Source: an uncultured Verrucomicrobia subdivision 3 bacterium
GTDB taxonomy: Bacteria; Verrucomicrobiota; Verrucomicrobiia; Limisphaerales; UBA11358
Reading direction: 5' to 3'
DNA: 33,432 nucleotides
NCBI GenBank assembly: GCA_903889895.1
Contig: CAISYZ010000066.1
Coordinates: 1 to 33,432, forward strand
Under the pieces are notes generated by a model. The model made no database searches, had not been told where the DNA came from, and was given only the letters and a program-made list of their open reading frames with translations. Below are positions 1 to 7,787 of the stretch, in pieces. Within the stretch, counting starts at the first letter, position 1, and each line of letters begins with the position of its first letter. Made by a program: the position numbers and the translations under genes.

Positions 1-435
1 GTTGACGGAAAAATGTTTTCCAATGTCGCGCAGAAAATCGAGGAACGAAATGCCCGCCGTCCACGACGCATTGTCCACCAGCCGCGCGGGATTTTGTTTC
101 GTTTCAAAATCGAGCAGCTTCGCGAGCTGCACTTTCACGCTGGCGATGTTGTGGTCGAGAATTTCCTTCGTGAGGAGCTGCCGCTCCGCCGTCTTGCCGC
201 TGGGATCGCCAATGCTGCCGGTCGCGCCGCCCGCCACGGCAATCGGACGATGGCCGAGCAATTGGAACCGGCGCAGCGCGAGCAGCGGCACGAGATTGCC
301 GACGTGCAGCGAATCCGCCGTCGGGTCGAACCCGCAGTAAAGCGTGACGGGCGCGGCGATTTTCTTTTCCAATTCCGCCGTGTCGGTGCAATCGGCGATG
401 AGGCCGCGCCATTTCAATTCGTCCAAAATGTTCAC
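1..435 (-). CDS. tyrS: Tyrosyl-tRNA synthetase, N-terminal part (runs off the left edge)
   Basis: TyrS charges tRNA-Tyr with tyrosine in the cytoplasm. Reading the minus strand from a GTG at 435-433 gives 145 residues that match the start of bacterial TyrS. The protein opens MNILDELKWRGLIADCTDT and carries the class I segment YCGFDPTADSLHVGNLVPLL (about residues 32-51), in which HVGN is the HIGH motif. This is followed by GGATGSIGDPSGKTAER, a typical TyrS tyrosine-pocket region. The KMSKS loop and the anticodon and S4 domains lie beyond the window. No ATG fits the expected N-terminus, so GTG was chosen. The gene is divergent from murJ, with about 90 bases between the two starts. The family call is firm; only the exact start is open. 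Confidence 0.9.
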   Translation of the reverse strand, partial: MNILDELKWRGLIADCTDTAELEKKIAAPVTLYCGFDPTADSLHVGNLVPLLALRRFQLLGHRPIAVAGGATGSIGDPSGKTAERQLLTKEILDHNIASVKVQLAKLLDFETKQNPARLVDNASWTAGISFLDFLRDIGKHFSVN

Positions 436-461
436 GCGGGCAGGATAGTTGCCGGATTTGA

Positions 462-512
462 AATTGCCAATTTCCAATTGCCAATTTGTCTTTGCGTCGG
501 TGCGTCTTTGCG
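462..512. repeat. Short phrase-like intergenic repeats between tyrS and murJ
   Basis: The 12-mer aattgccaattt occurs twice (462-473 and 476-487), giving a tandem and partly self-complementary block. It is followed by two copies of gtctttgcg (488-496 and 504-512). Both lie in the divergent gap that should hold the tyrS and murJ promoters. No function is evident from the sequence. Confidence 0.6.
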
Positions 513-525
513 AGAAAATCCGCGC

Positions 526-2088
526 GTGTCAAAGATGTTGAAAGCCTCCGGCGCGATGGCCGCCGCCACGCTCACCAGCCGCGTGCTCGGCATGGTGCGC
601 GAGATGGTTTACATGCATTTCATGGGCACCGGCTGGGTCAACGACGCCTTTCAATACGCTTTTACCATTCCGAATCTTTTCCGCCGGCTGCTCGGCGAAG
701 GCGCGCTCACAGCGGCGTTCATTCCGGTGTTCAAGGAAAAGGAAAAGCTGCACGGCGAAAAAGAAATGTGGCGCGCGTCCAACGCCGTCATCTCCGGCCT
801 GATCATCGCCGCCAGCGTCGTCACCGCGCTGGTGATGCTCGGCGTTTCACTGGTGCTGGCCGTGCATGCGTTCGACGCCAAAACCGTGCTGATGCTGCAA
901 CTCCTGCGCCTGATGTTTCCTTACATGATTCTCGTCTGCCTCGCGGCGGCGATGATGGGAATGTTGAACGCGCGCGGCCATTTTTTCATCCCCGCGCTCG
1001 GCGCGACGATGCTGAACATCGTGATGATCGCGTCGGTTTTGTTTCTCGCGCCGCATTTCGGCAAGGAACTGCCGGAACAGATTTTTGCGCTCGCGTTTGG
1101 CGTGCTCGCGGCGGGCGCGGCGCAGGCGGCTTTTCAAATGCCGACGCTCTGGCGCGACGGCTTCCGCTATCGCTGGGTCACACCGTGGCGCGATGAAACC
1201 GTGCGGCGCGTGGTGCGCCAGATGATTCCCGGCACCGTCGGCGTGGCGGCGTTCCAGATCAACGTCGCGCTCGTGCAAGGCGTCGCATTTTTCGTTGGCA
1301 CCGGCATCGTGTCATCGTTCAACGGCGCGGTGCGGCTGATGGAACTGCCGCAGGGAATGTTCGGCATCTCGCTCGCGACGTATCTGCTGCCGACGCTATC
1401 TGGTTTGGCGACGGACAAAAATTATCCGGAATTCCGCGCCACGCTGCGGCACGGGCTGGGCACGCTGATTTTTCTGAACCTGCTGATGTCCGTCCTGCTC
1501 GTGGTGCTGGCCGAGCCGATTGTGCGGCTGCTGTTCGAGCGCGGCGCGTTCACGGCGGTTTCCACGCAGCACGTCACGTTCGCGCTGCAATGCCTCGCGC
1601 CGGGGCTGGTGATGTTTTCGACCGTGAACATTTTGGCGCGCGCCTTTTTCGCGCTGGGTGATACGCAGACGCCGATGAAAATCAGCCTAGTCTGTCTCGC
1701 CGTGAATTTCGCCGCCGCGTGCGCGCTGCTTGGCCCGCTGCGCGAAGGCGGCCCCGGCATCGCAAACACGTTCACTTCGTGCGTCAACGCGGCGCTGCTG
1801 GTGTTCGCCCTGCGGAAAAAACTCGGCCAACTCGAATTGGCAACTTTGCGGAAAGACCTCGAGCGGCTGGTGCCGCTGACCTTGCTCGCCGGCGGCTGCG
1901 CGTGGGAATGCCGGCAGCTTTGGGAAAGCCATCTCGGTCACGCGACGCTCGCGCTAAAAATCGGCGCGGTGTTTGTGCCGGCGGGGATCGCCGGCGGAAT
2001 TTATTGGCTGGCCGCTCTGGCCGGAAAAATTGCGGCGGCTAAGGAAATGATCGAGTTTGCGCTGGTGAAATTCAAACGCATCAAATAG
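526..2088 (+). CDS. murJ: Lipid II flippase MurJ (MviN family)
   Basis: MurJ is an inner-membrane flippase of the MOP superfamily that moves lipid II to the periplasmic side for peptidoglycan synthesis. The 520-residue product has the family's usual length and many hydrophobic helices along its whole length. The N-terminus MSKMLKASGAMAAATLTSRV and the following LGMVREMV are the classic MviN opening. Other family features are AFTIPNLFRRLLGEGALTAA and IPVF near residue 65 and FERGAFTAVSTQ in the second half. The frame stays open far upstream across tyrS, but family alignment places the start at GTG 526 or ATG 535; 526 was chosen because it gives the usual MSK opening. The 3' end overlaps the convergent ispE by 8 bases. 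Confidence 0.93.
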   Translation: MSKMLKASGAMAAATLTSRVLGMVREMVYMHFMGTGWVNDAFQYAFTIPNLFRRLLGEGALTAAFIPVFKEKEKLHGEKEMWRASNAVISGLIIAASVVTALVMLGVSLVLAVHAFDAKTVLMLQLLRLMFPYMILVCLAAAMMGMLNARGHFFIPALGATMLNIVMIASVLFLAPHFGKELPEQIFALAFGVLAAGAAQAAFQMPTLWRDGFRYRWVTPWRDETVRRVVRQMIPGTVGVAAFQINVALVQGVAFFVGTGIVSSFNGAVRLMELPQGMFGISLATYLLPTLSGLATDKNYPEFRATLRHGLGTLIFLNLLMSVLLVVLAEPIVRLLFERGAFTAVSTQHVTFALQCLAPGLVMFSTVNILARAFFALGDTQTPMKISLVCLAVNFAAACALLGPLREGGPGIANTFTSCVNAALLVFALRKKLGQLELATLRKDLERLVPLTLLAGGCAWECRQLWESHLGHATLALKIGAVFVPAGIAGGIYWLAALAGKIAAAKEMIEFALVKFKRIK

Positions 2089-2953
2089 GCACCGTGGCTG
2101 TCCAGCCTTTATCGCCGAACTGCGACTTGAATTTCTCGGCGAGGGAATCAGCGGCGGCCAGATTTTCCGCGATGGCAAACGTGGTTGAACCGCTGCCGGA
2201 CATGAGCGCAACGAGCGCGCCGTTCTCGCGCAGGAATTCCTGGTAAAGCTGGAGCACGGGAAACTTGTCGAACGCCGGGGCTTCCAGCGAATTGTAGACA
2301 TTCGTCCGAATGGCGTTCCAATCATTGGTCTGCAAAGCCACCACCAATTTTTCCGCGCGGCCGGGCGTGCCGTTCTGGTCTTTGGGAAACCGCGCGAGGT
2401 TTTGATATGACCACGGCGTGGAGATGCCGAATCCGGGATGCACGAGGAAAAACGCTTTGCCCTTGAGCGCCGGAAAGTTTTCCAGCGTCCGCACCTTTTC
2501 GCCGCGACCGGTGGCGAGTGCCGGCTGGTCGTAGAGAAAAAATGGAATGTCAGAACCCAAGGTAGCCGCAATGCTGTCCAACGCCTTGAGCGGTAAGGGC
2601 GAACCAAACAGTTCATTCATGCCCAACAATGTGGTCGCCGCGTTGCCGCTGCCGCCGCCCAACCCGGCTGCCAGCGGAAGATTTTTTTGCAGGTGAATGC
2701 GAACCCCGGCCCGCAGGTTGTGCAACTTGAAGAATTCATCAGCCGCGCGATAAACCAGATTTTTTGAGTCCACCGGCAGTTCCGGAATATTACAGGTGAG
2801 TTGAATTCCGGTTCCCCCGCGTTCGAGGGAAATTTCGTCAAAGAGTTTCACCGGCTGCATGACGGTCTCCAGTTCGTGAAAGCCGTCGGCGCGCTGGCCA
2901 AGAATGTTCAGGATGAGGTTGACCTTGCAGGGCGATTTTTTTTCGAGGCGCAT
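2081..2953 (-). CDS. ispE: 4-diphosphocytidyl-2-C-methyl-D-erythritol kinase IspE
   Basis: IspE phosphorylates CDP-methylerythritol in the MEP isoprenoid pathway, which feeds the quinone and hopanoid routes represented elsewhere in this window. The product is 290 residues, the normal length. GHMP-kinase motifs are in order: a substrate-site Lys10 in KSPCKVNLILNI, the glycine-rich ATP loop PLAAGLGGGSGNAATTL (about 93-109), GSDIPFF with the catalytic Asp135, and ALMSGSGSTTF (about 249-259). The gene stands between the terminator of the tat/lipoprotein unit upstream and the convergent end of murJ downstream, so it probably has its own promoter in the 57 bases between terminator and start. Confidence 0.95.
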   Translation of the reverse strand: MRLEKKSPCKVNLILNILGQRADGFHELETVMQPVKLFDEISLERGGTGIQLTCNIPELPVDSKNLVYRAADEFFKLHNLRAGVRIHLQKNLPLAAGLGGGSGNAATTLLGMNELFGSPLPLKALDSIAATLGSDIPFFLYDQPALATGRGEKVRTLENFPALKGKAFFLVHPGFGISTPWSYQNLARFPKDQNGTPGRAEKLVVALQTNDWNAIRTNVYNSLEAPAFDKFPVLQLYQEFLRENGALVALMSGSGSTTFAIAENLAAADSLAEKFKSQFGDKGWTATVPI

Positions 2954-3010
2954 CGGAACCTATTTTTAACCACGAACGAGACGAAACACACGAAAAAGTT
3001 TTCCGGTGGA

Positions 3011-3042
3011 AATAAAAAACGCGCCAACCGGGGTTGGCGCGT
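3011..3042 (-). terminator. Rho-independent terminator of the tat/lipoprotein unit
   Basis: A perfect 10-bp stem acgcgccaac/gttggcgcgt with loop cggg spans 3019-3042. On the minus strand it is followed by an uninterrupted T-rich tract (the plus-strand A run at 3011-3019). It sits 17 bases beyond the stop of the TIGR04073-type lipoprotein and so ends the tatA-tatC-lipoprotein transcript. Confidence 0.9.
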
Positions 3043-3058
3043 GGTAGAAAAAGTTGTT

Positions 3059-3496
3059 TCAGTTATCAAAAATCTTGAACCGGCTGCCGGGAATGAACGG
3101 AGCGACATCGCCGCCGGTGTAGCCGGTGTAAGTATCGGTGCCGAAAGTGGAATCGTAAATCAGGCCGGGCTTGTAGCTGTCTGGTGTTTGGGGAATCGCC
3201 GGAACCTTCGTGGTCCAGATGGGGTTATAGGACGGGATGGGGAACGTAACCACTTCGTAGAGTCCGAGACCGGCACGGCAGAGGGATTGGTCGAAACCGT
3301 GAATCGTGCCGTAGCTGTAGGTGTAATCCGGCCCGGAGAAAACGCCTTCCTGCTCGATGCTTTGGCGCATATCGCCCCAGCGGACGAGTTCCAAGGTGTT
3401 GTCCCAGCCACGGGCAAGCTTGCGTTCCGGCCCGGTGCAACCGGTGAAGACGGCGACGCTGACAACGGCGGCTAACAGTAAAATCAATTGGCGCAT
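3059..3496 (-). CDS. Exosortase-associated lipoprotein, TIGR04073-type
   Basis: This is a 145-residue secreted protein of unknown function. It has a short hydrophobic signal peptide ending in a lipobox (VAVFTGC, Cys20), so it should be lipid-anchored. The mature part resembles the NCBI family TIGR04073, proteins found in exosortase-bearing Verrucomicrobia-type genomes: a charged GPERKLARGWDNTLELVRWG block, then YGTIHGFDQSLCRAGLGLYE leading into VVTFPIP, and the C-terminal GGDVAPFIPGSRFKIF. It lies 57 bases after tatC on the same strand and is followed by a strong terminator, so it may be the last gene of a tatA-tatC unit. No exosortase or PEP-CTERM protein is visible in the window. The family assignment rests on remembered motifs, not a search. 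Confidence 0.75.
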   Translation of the reverse strand: MRQLILLLAAVVSVAVFTGCTGPERKLARGWDNTLELVRWGDMRQSIEQEGVFSGPDYTYSYGTIHGFDQSLCRAGLGLYEVVTFPIPSYNPIWTTKVPAIPQTPDSYKPGLIYDSTFGTDTYTGYTGGDVAPFIPGSRFKIFDN

Positions 3497-3553
3497 ACGA
3501 GGTTGAGAATTTGAAATCAGATTACGCCGAATCGCCCGCTTGTAAAGCGCGTT

Positions 3554-4639
3554 TTACTCCGGCCAGTTCAGAAATTGCCGAAGTTGCGGCCAGACGTATT
3601 GATACGCCAGATACAACAGCGCCGCACCGGCCAGCGCCGCGAGCAGCAGCGTCCGCCGAGCCTTCGCACGATCCGGCTGGTCCCAATACCACGCAATCCA
3701 CACAGTGATTTCGTAAAGCAGGTAAAGCGGCACCGCCATGAAAACCTGTGTGATAACCTCCGGCGTAGTCAGCACCGCGCCGAGCACCAGCACAATGACA
3801 ATCATGTAGCGCCACATCGCGCGCAGCATCCGGTAGTTCAAGATGCCGAGCTTCACCAGCGTCAAAATCACCACCGGCAGTTCGAAACCGAGGCCCATGC
3901 CGAGCATGAATTTGCTGACAAAGCTGATGTATTCCTCCGCGCGCCACTGCATCGCGCCAAGGCCGAGCCAGTTGGAATACATTTGCGACGCCGCCAGCGC
4001 CACCGGCATCAGGAGAAAATAACAGAACGAAACGCCGACGAGAAACAGCCCGCCGCCGATGAACACCGCGCGGTAAATGTATTTCCGCTCCTTCCATTTC
4101 AGCGCCGGAAAAACAAAGCTCACGATGAAATACAGCATGAACGGCGCGGCCAGCAGCATGCCGCCATAAAATGCCACCTGCACAGCCACGAAAAACCCGC
4201 CCGCCGGGCTGAGGTTCACCAGTTCAACCTTCATCCGCTGCATGGCGGCGACGGCTTGCGGATCGTCGTCCACATGCCAGCCGAGCACCTGATTCGTGCC
4301 GAGCACCAACGGCTCGACCGCGACGGCGACGAAGCGGTTCGTGCCGAGGTTGAAGGATTTTTGCTGATCGTCGGTCAGCGTGAAATTGCCGACCGCATTC
4401 GCGCCGAAGCGGACGCTGACCACCTGATTTGTGCCGGGAAAACTGCCTTTTGCGTGAGTCAGCGGCCATTTGAGGACGCCCACGACATAATTTGCGCCGA
4501 AGAGGCAGACGAGCATCGCCAGCACGAGCGCGATGCTGACCTTGACGAGCAGCCAGCGGAAATCTTCGAGGTGTTCAAGAAACGATTTCACCGGACCGCC
4601 TTCGGGCAGTTCTTCAGACGGCTCGAAATCGTCAGCCAT
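3554..4639 (-). CDS. tatC: Twin-arginine translocase subunit TatC with an enlarged periplasmic loop
   Basis: TatC is the inner-membrane receptor for twin-arginine signal peptides. The 361-residue protein starts with an acidic tail, then the cytoplasmic FLEHLEDFRW motif (about 20-29). Six membrane segments follow, with FVFPALKWKERK (Glu184 equivalent to the conserved loop Glu) and FMLGMGLGFELPVVIL (Glu253). Typical bacterial TatC is about 250 residues. The excess is mainly in the first periplasmic loop, about residues 63-147, which contains three GTN-centred repeats (GTNQV, GTNRF, GTNQV), plus a basic C-terminal tail. tatA is directly upstream, 18 bases away. Function is secure; the role of the loop is not known. 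Confidence 0.93.
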   Translation of the reverse strand: MADDFEPSEELPEGGPVKSFLEHLEDFRWLLVKVSIALVLAMLVCLFGANYVVGVLKWPLTHAKGSFPGTNQVVSVRFGANAVGNFTLTDDQQKSFNLGTNRFVAVAVEPLVLGTNQVLGWHVDDDPQAVAAMQRMKVELVNLSPAGGFFVAVQVAFYGGMLLAAPFMLYFIVSFVFPALKWKERKYIYRAVFIGGGLFLVGVSFCYFLLMPVALAASQMYSNWLGLGAMQWRAEEYISFVSKFMLGMGLGFELPVVILTLVKLGILNYRMLRAMWRYMIVIVLVLGAVLTTPEVITQVFMAVPLYLLYEITVWIAWYWDQPDRAKARRTLLLAALAGAALLYLAYQYVWPQLRQFLNWPE

Positions 4640-4657
4640 GCCGGAAAAATCCCGTGA

Positions 4658-4927
4658 TCAGGCTTTCGGCGGATTCGTGGAGGAGGACTGCGCGACCGAC
4701 TGGCTCGCTGGCGCGGGCGCGGGCGCGGCGGGCTTGGCCGAGGTTTCCACCGGCGCGTTATGGATTTCGTCAGTGACTTCGCGGGTGGCCTTCTTGAATT
4801 CTTTGATGCCTTGCCCCATGCCCTTGGCGAGTTCAGGAATCTTCTTCGCCCCAAACAAAATTAGGACGACTGCCAGAATCAAGACGACTTCCGTGCCGCC
4901 CAACGCCCATGCAAAGGTGATATTCAT
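4658..4927 (-). CDS. tatA: Sec-independent protein translocase TatA/TatE
   Basis: TatA forms the protein-conducting assembly of the Tat system together with TatC. The 89-residue product has one N-terminal membrane helix (about 9-23), the hinge [20 protein letters not shown] and an amphipathic helix, then a flexible Ala/Pro/Ser-rich acidic tail. The FG-x-KK-x-P-E-L signature is diagnostic. It is the first gene of a probable tatA-tatC-lipoprotein operon. No separate TatB is seen, so this may be a minimal TatA-TatC system or tatB may lie elsewhere. Confidence 0.95.
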   Translation of the reverse strand: MNITFAWALGGTEVVLILAVVLILFGAKKIPELAKGMGQGIKEFKKATREVTDEIHNAPVETSAKPAAPAPAPASQSVAQSSSTNPPKA

Positions 4928-5010
4928 AAAGTTGTTTGACTAATTCCAGCCTACGCCGGTTACAGCATTTAGTAAAGCGACATTTGGTTGCCAACTTGAT
5001 TCAAAGGGCA

Positions 5011-5047
5011 AAAATAAAAAAGAGCCGCGCTCGCGCACGGCTCTTTT
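5011..5047 (-). terminator. Rho-independent terminator after pal
   Basis: A perfect 10-bp stem aaaagagccg/cggctctttt (5018-5027 and 5038-5047) with a 10-base loop lies 19 bases past the pal stop. On the minus strand it runs into a T-rich tail. It ends the Tol-Pal transcript and isolates it from tatA. Confidence 0.9.
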
Positions 5048-5066
5048 GTCGAAAATCCAAACTGAA

Positions 5067-5687
5067 TCAGGCGCCAGCTTTCGGGTGCAGCACCACGAAA
5101 TCATCGCGGCGGTTTTTGCTCCACGCTGAATCGTCATGACCAGGGTCGGCCGGCTTGTCCTTGCCGTAGCTGATGGTGCGGATGCGGTCGGGGCTGAGGC
5201 CGCGCTTGGCCAGCGCCTCGCGGGCGGCCAGTGCGCGCCGTTCGCCGAGCGCGCGGTTGTATTCTTCCGTGCCGCGCTCATCGCAATTGCCCTCGATGAG
5301 CAGCTTGTCGTTGGCATTGGCGGACAAGGCCGCCGCGACGGCGGAAATGTTGGCATCTTCGCTCTTCTTGATAGCCGCACTGTCAAACGCGAAGTGAATC
5401 GTGTTAGCCGCGAGCGCCGCCGGGTCTTTGATCATGCCGTCAAAGGTGTCCAACGCTGCTGTATTACCACCACCCTGCTGGGTGTTGACGCCCGTGCCTG
5501 GGCCAGTGTCACCACCGATGGTTCCGCCGCCGGGCAAGGTGTTGCCGCCGCCGCCGGTGTCGCCCACCGGCGAAGCCTGCTGACCGGGAATCGGCGTGAC
5601 TTTGACAGGCGTGTGTTTGCAGCCGGTGGTGGCCAGCGTGGCGACCAGCGCGAGCGCAGGCAGAAATATAATACGGTTCATTTTCAT
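5067..5687 (-). CDS. pal: Peptidoglycan-associated lipoprotein Pal
   Basis: Pal is an outer-membrane lipoprotein that binds peptidoglycan and TolB. The 206-residue protein begins MKMNRIIFLPALALVATLAT and has lipobox TTGC with Cys23. A Gly-rich low-complexity linker follows, and then an OmpA-like domain. That domain contains IHFAFDSAAIKKSE, GNCDERGTEEYNRALGERRA and NRRDDF, which hold the diaminopimelate-binding Asp and Arg residues. The frame stays open upstream, but the signal peptide sets the start at ATG 5687 (or ATG 5681, two codons later). It is the last gene of tolQRAB-pal, 52 bases after tolB, and a terminator follows. Confidence 0.93.
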   Translation of the reverse strand: MKMNRIIFLPALALVATLATTGCKHTPVKVTPIPGQQASPVGDTGGGGNTLPGGGTIGGDTGPGTGVNTQQGGGNTAALDTFDGMIKDPAALAANTIHFAFDSAAIKKSEDANISAVAAALSANANDKLLIEGNCDERGTEEYNRALGERRALAAREALAKRGLSPDRIRTISYGKDKPADPGHDDSAWSKNRRDDFVVLHPKAGA

Positions 5688-5739
5688 AATTTTTTGTTCA
5701 GTAAAGTTTGCGGTTAAAAATTCGTGACGAAAAAGAAAA

Positions 5740-6915
5740 TCATTTCGCCCAAGCGGGCTGGGAACTGCTTCCGGTCGCTCGCGCACCATCCTTGTATTGT
5801 TTGGTGAAAACGTCAAGCACAGACAACATCTGCCGGTAGCCCAGCGAGCGGTTGTAAATCAGCGTGCGCGAGTTCGGCGCCCACGACGGGTTCTGCCCGC
5901 CGACCAGCACCGCCGGCGGTGCGCTGCCGTCCACCGGCATCACGCAGATGTTAAAATCGCGCATCTGCGAGGTGAATGCGATCCATTTGCCATCCGGCGA
6001 CCAATCCGGCTCCGTCGGGTTCGGCGCGCCGGTGGTATCAAGATATTGCACCGTGCCGCCGCCGCCGGGAACCTTCGCCAGCCGGCGCCGCTCGTTGTGC
6101 TTCGTCGCAAAACAAATCCAGCTTCCGTCCGGCGACCACGTCGGCGAGGAATCCTCGTCGCCATGCGTAATCTGTTTCAAACCCGTGCCGTCCGCATTGC
6201 AGACCCAGATGTTCGGGCTGCCTGACTTGCTCAACACCATCGCAATTTTCGCGCCGTCCGGCGACACCGCCGCGCTGGTGTTCAAACCCGAATAACCAGC
6301 GATGACGCGCCGCTGGCCGCTCGACAAGCTGTGGTAAAAAATATCCGGATTGCCGCGCGCGTAGCTGGTGTAATAAACCGCCAACCGGCCCGGCACCCAC
6401 GCCGGCTTGGCAACAATCGCGCCATCCGTCGTCACGCGCTGCGGGTTGTAGCCGTCAAAGTCCGCGACGTAAATTTCGCCCGCGCCATTGCCCGACGGCT
6501 GCGACTTGAAGGCGATCTTCGTCTGGCCGATGCCTTTCTTGCCGGTGACCGCAAACACGATGTCATCCGCCAACGCGTGCGCCTGCCGCCGCAGACTCGC
6601 GCCGTTGTAGCTGCGCGACAGCAGCTCGCGCTTCGCAAATTTGTCCGTGAGCGTGCCGCTGATGCCAGCGGCATCACTGCCGCTGATGAGATACTGCGCC
6701 GCATCCGGCGCGACGAAACTGAAGCCTTGCACGGTCAGGTCAAACTTCAAAACCTCCGCGCCCACGCCGGTGAATCCGCTCAAGGCGATGGGAATGGGCT
6801 TCGTCTGACCGAGCACATTGATTTCCGATTGAATGTTGATTTCCTGCGCCGGCGCGACCGTGAACGCGATGGCGGCAAGGCCAATGATTATAAAGTTTAA
6901 AATTATTTTTTTCAT
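5740..6915 (-). CDS. tolB: Tol-Pal system protein TolB
   Basis: TolB is the periplasmic beta-propeller that links TolA to Pal. The 391-residue product has a signal peptide ending near VAPAQ, an N-terminal TolB domain (LSGFTGVGAEVLK and LADDIVFAVTGKKGI), then repeated propeller blades. The blades are marked by VSPDGAKIAMV, WSPDGSWICFA, WSPDGKWIAFTS and WAPNSRTLIY. Its start codon overlaps the stop of tolA in an ATGA arrangement (6912-6915), pointing to coupled translation. Length is slightly shorter than the usual 430 or so residues. Confidence 0.92.
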   Translation of the reverse strand: MKKIILNFIIIGLAAIAFTVAPAQEINIQSEINVLGQTKPIPIALSGFTGVGAEVLKFDLTVQGFSFVAPDAAQYLISGSDAAGISGTLTDKFAKRELLSRSYNGASLRRQAHALADDIVFAVTGKKGIGQTKIAFKSQPSGNGAGEIYVADFDGYNPQRVTTDGAIVAKPAWVPGRLAVYYTSYARGNPDIFYHSLSSGQRRVIAGYSGLNTSAAVSPDGAKIAMVLSKSGSPNIWVCNADGTGLKQITHGDEDSSPTWSPDGSWICFATKHNERRRLAKVPGGGGTVQYLDTTGAPNPTEPDWSPDGKWIAFTSQMRDFNICVMPVDGSAPPAVLVGGQNPSWAPNSRTLIYNRSLGYRQMLSVLDVFTKQYKDGARATGSSSQPAWAK

Positions 6916-7787
6916 CCGAGCATCCGTTTCGCTTTGAGGTTGAAGTTGATGATAAATGTTTTTTGCGTTTCCTTTGCACCGTCGGGAAACGGTGCGACGA
7001 AATTCACGTTGTCCAGCGTCCGCTGCACGCTCGCGTCCACCTTAGCGTCGCCAGACGGGTCGAGGATGCGCGAGGAAATCACCGTGCCGTCGCTGCCGAT
7101 GGTCACGCTGACGCGCGTGTTGGCCTCGTCGTTGGCTGCGTCATCCGGCGTGCGCCAGACGCGCTCGTAAACGCTTTTGACCACCGAAGCATAATTCGCA
7201 TACGACACACTGCTGGTGCCGGGCATCTCCACCGTGGTGGCCGACGACGCGTTTTTCTCAATGGCGTGCGCGGCGGCGGCAATGGCTTTGGCACGTTGCC
7301 TTGCTTCTTTGGCAGCTTCGCGTGCATCCGCTTCGGAAGTGTCCGGGCTTACTTTGGGCACTCTGCGCACCACCGGCGTCAGGCTGATTTCGATTTTCTT
7401 GGGCGCGGGTTTCGACGGTTTTTCTACCGGCTCCAGCGCATCGGGTGAAAGCTTGCTCGGCTCGGGCTTGAAATATTCTTCCACCTTTTGCACCAACGTC
7501 GGCGCGGGTGGCGTGGGCACCGGTGGTGGAGGGGTCGGCGGAGTCGGCGGCGTGACCACCGGTTTCGGCTGTGGTGGTTGCGGCGGCGTGGGCGGCGGCA
7601 CCGGAGCGTTTTTTACGCCGCTGTTGAACGCTGCGTCGATGAGATTTGCCGGAATCACGTCGAGCAGTTGCGTGTCATCCGGCTTGCTGTGGCTCGTGAA
7701 AAAAGCCGAGCCAAACAACAGCACGAGCACCAGCAGCAGGTGTAGTCCCGCCGTGGCAATGAGACATTTTTTTTGCAGCCGGTTCAT
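6912..7787 (-). CDS. tolA: TolA/TonB-family energy-transducing protein
   Basis: This protein connects the TolQR motor to the outer membrane. It has 291 residues: a single N-terminal membrane anchor (about 9-29), a proline-rich stretch with many PPTPP and PPPPVP units (about 62-97), a basic/alanine-rich helical part (EADAREAAKEARQRAKAIAA), and a C-terminal TonB/TolA domain. The last includes VSVTIGSDGTVISSRILDPSG and VNFVAPFPDG. The domain reads more like TonB_C than classical TolA, but its place between tolR and tolB points to the TolA role. Both ends overlap neighbours by 4 bases (ATGA). Confidence 0.85.
   Translation of the reverse strand: MNRLQKKCLIATAGLHLLLVLVLLFGSAFFTSHSKPDDTQLLDVIPANLIDAAFNSGVKNAPVPPPTPPQPPQPKPVVTPPTPPTPPPPVPTPPAPTLVQKVEEYFKPEPSKLSPDALEPVEKPSKPAPKKIEISLTPVVRRVPKVSPDTSEADAREAAKEARQRAKAIAAAAHAIEKNASSATTVEMPGTSSVSYANYASVVKSVYERVWRTPDDAANDEANTRVSVTIGSDGTVISSRILDPSGDAKVDASVQRTLDNVNFVAPFPDGAKETQKTFIINFNLKAKRMLG

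Noticed and set aside
13..525. A 170-residue N-terminal extension of MurJ
   Set aside because: The frame is open because it lies antisense to tyrS; the extension has no MurJ similarity and the family start is at 526-535.
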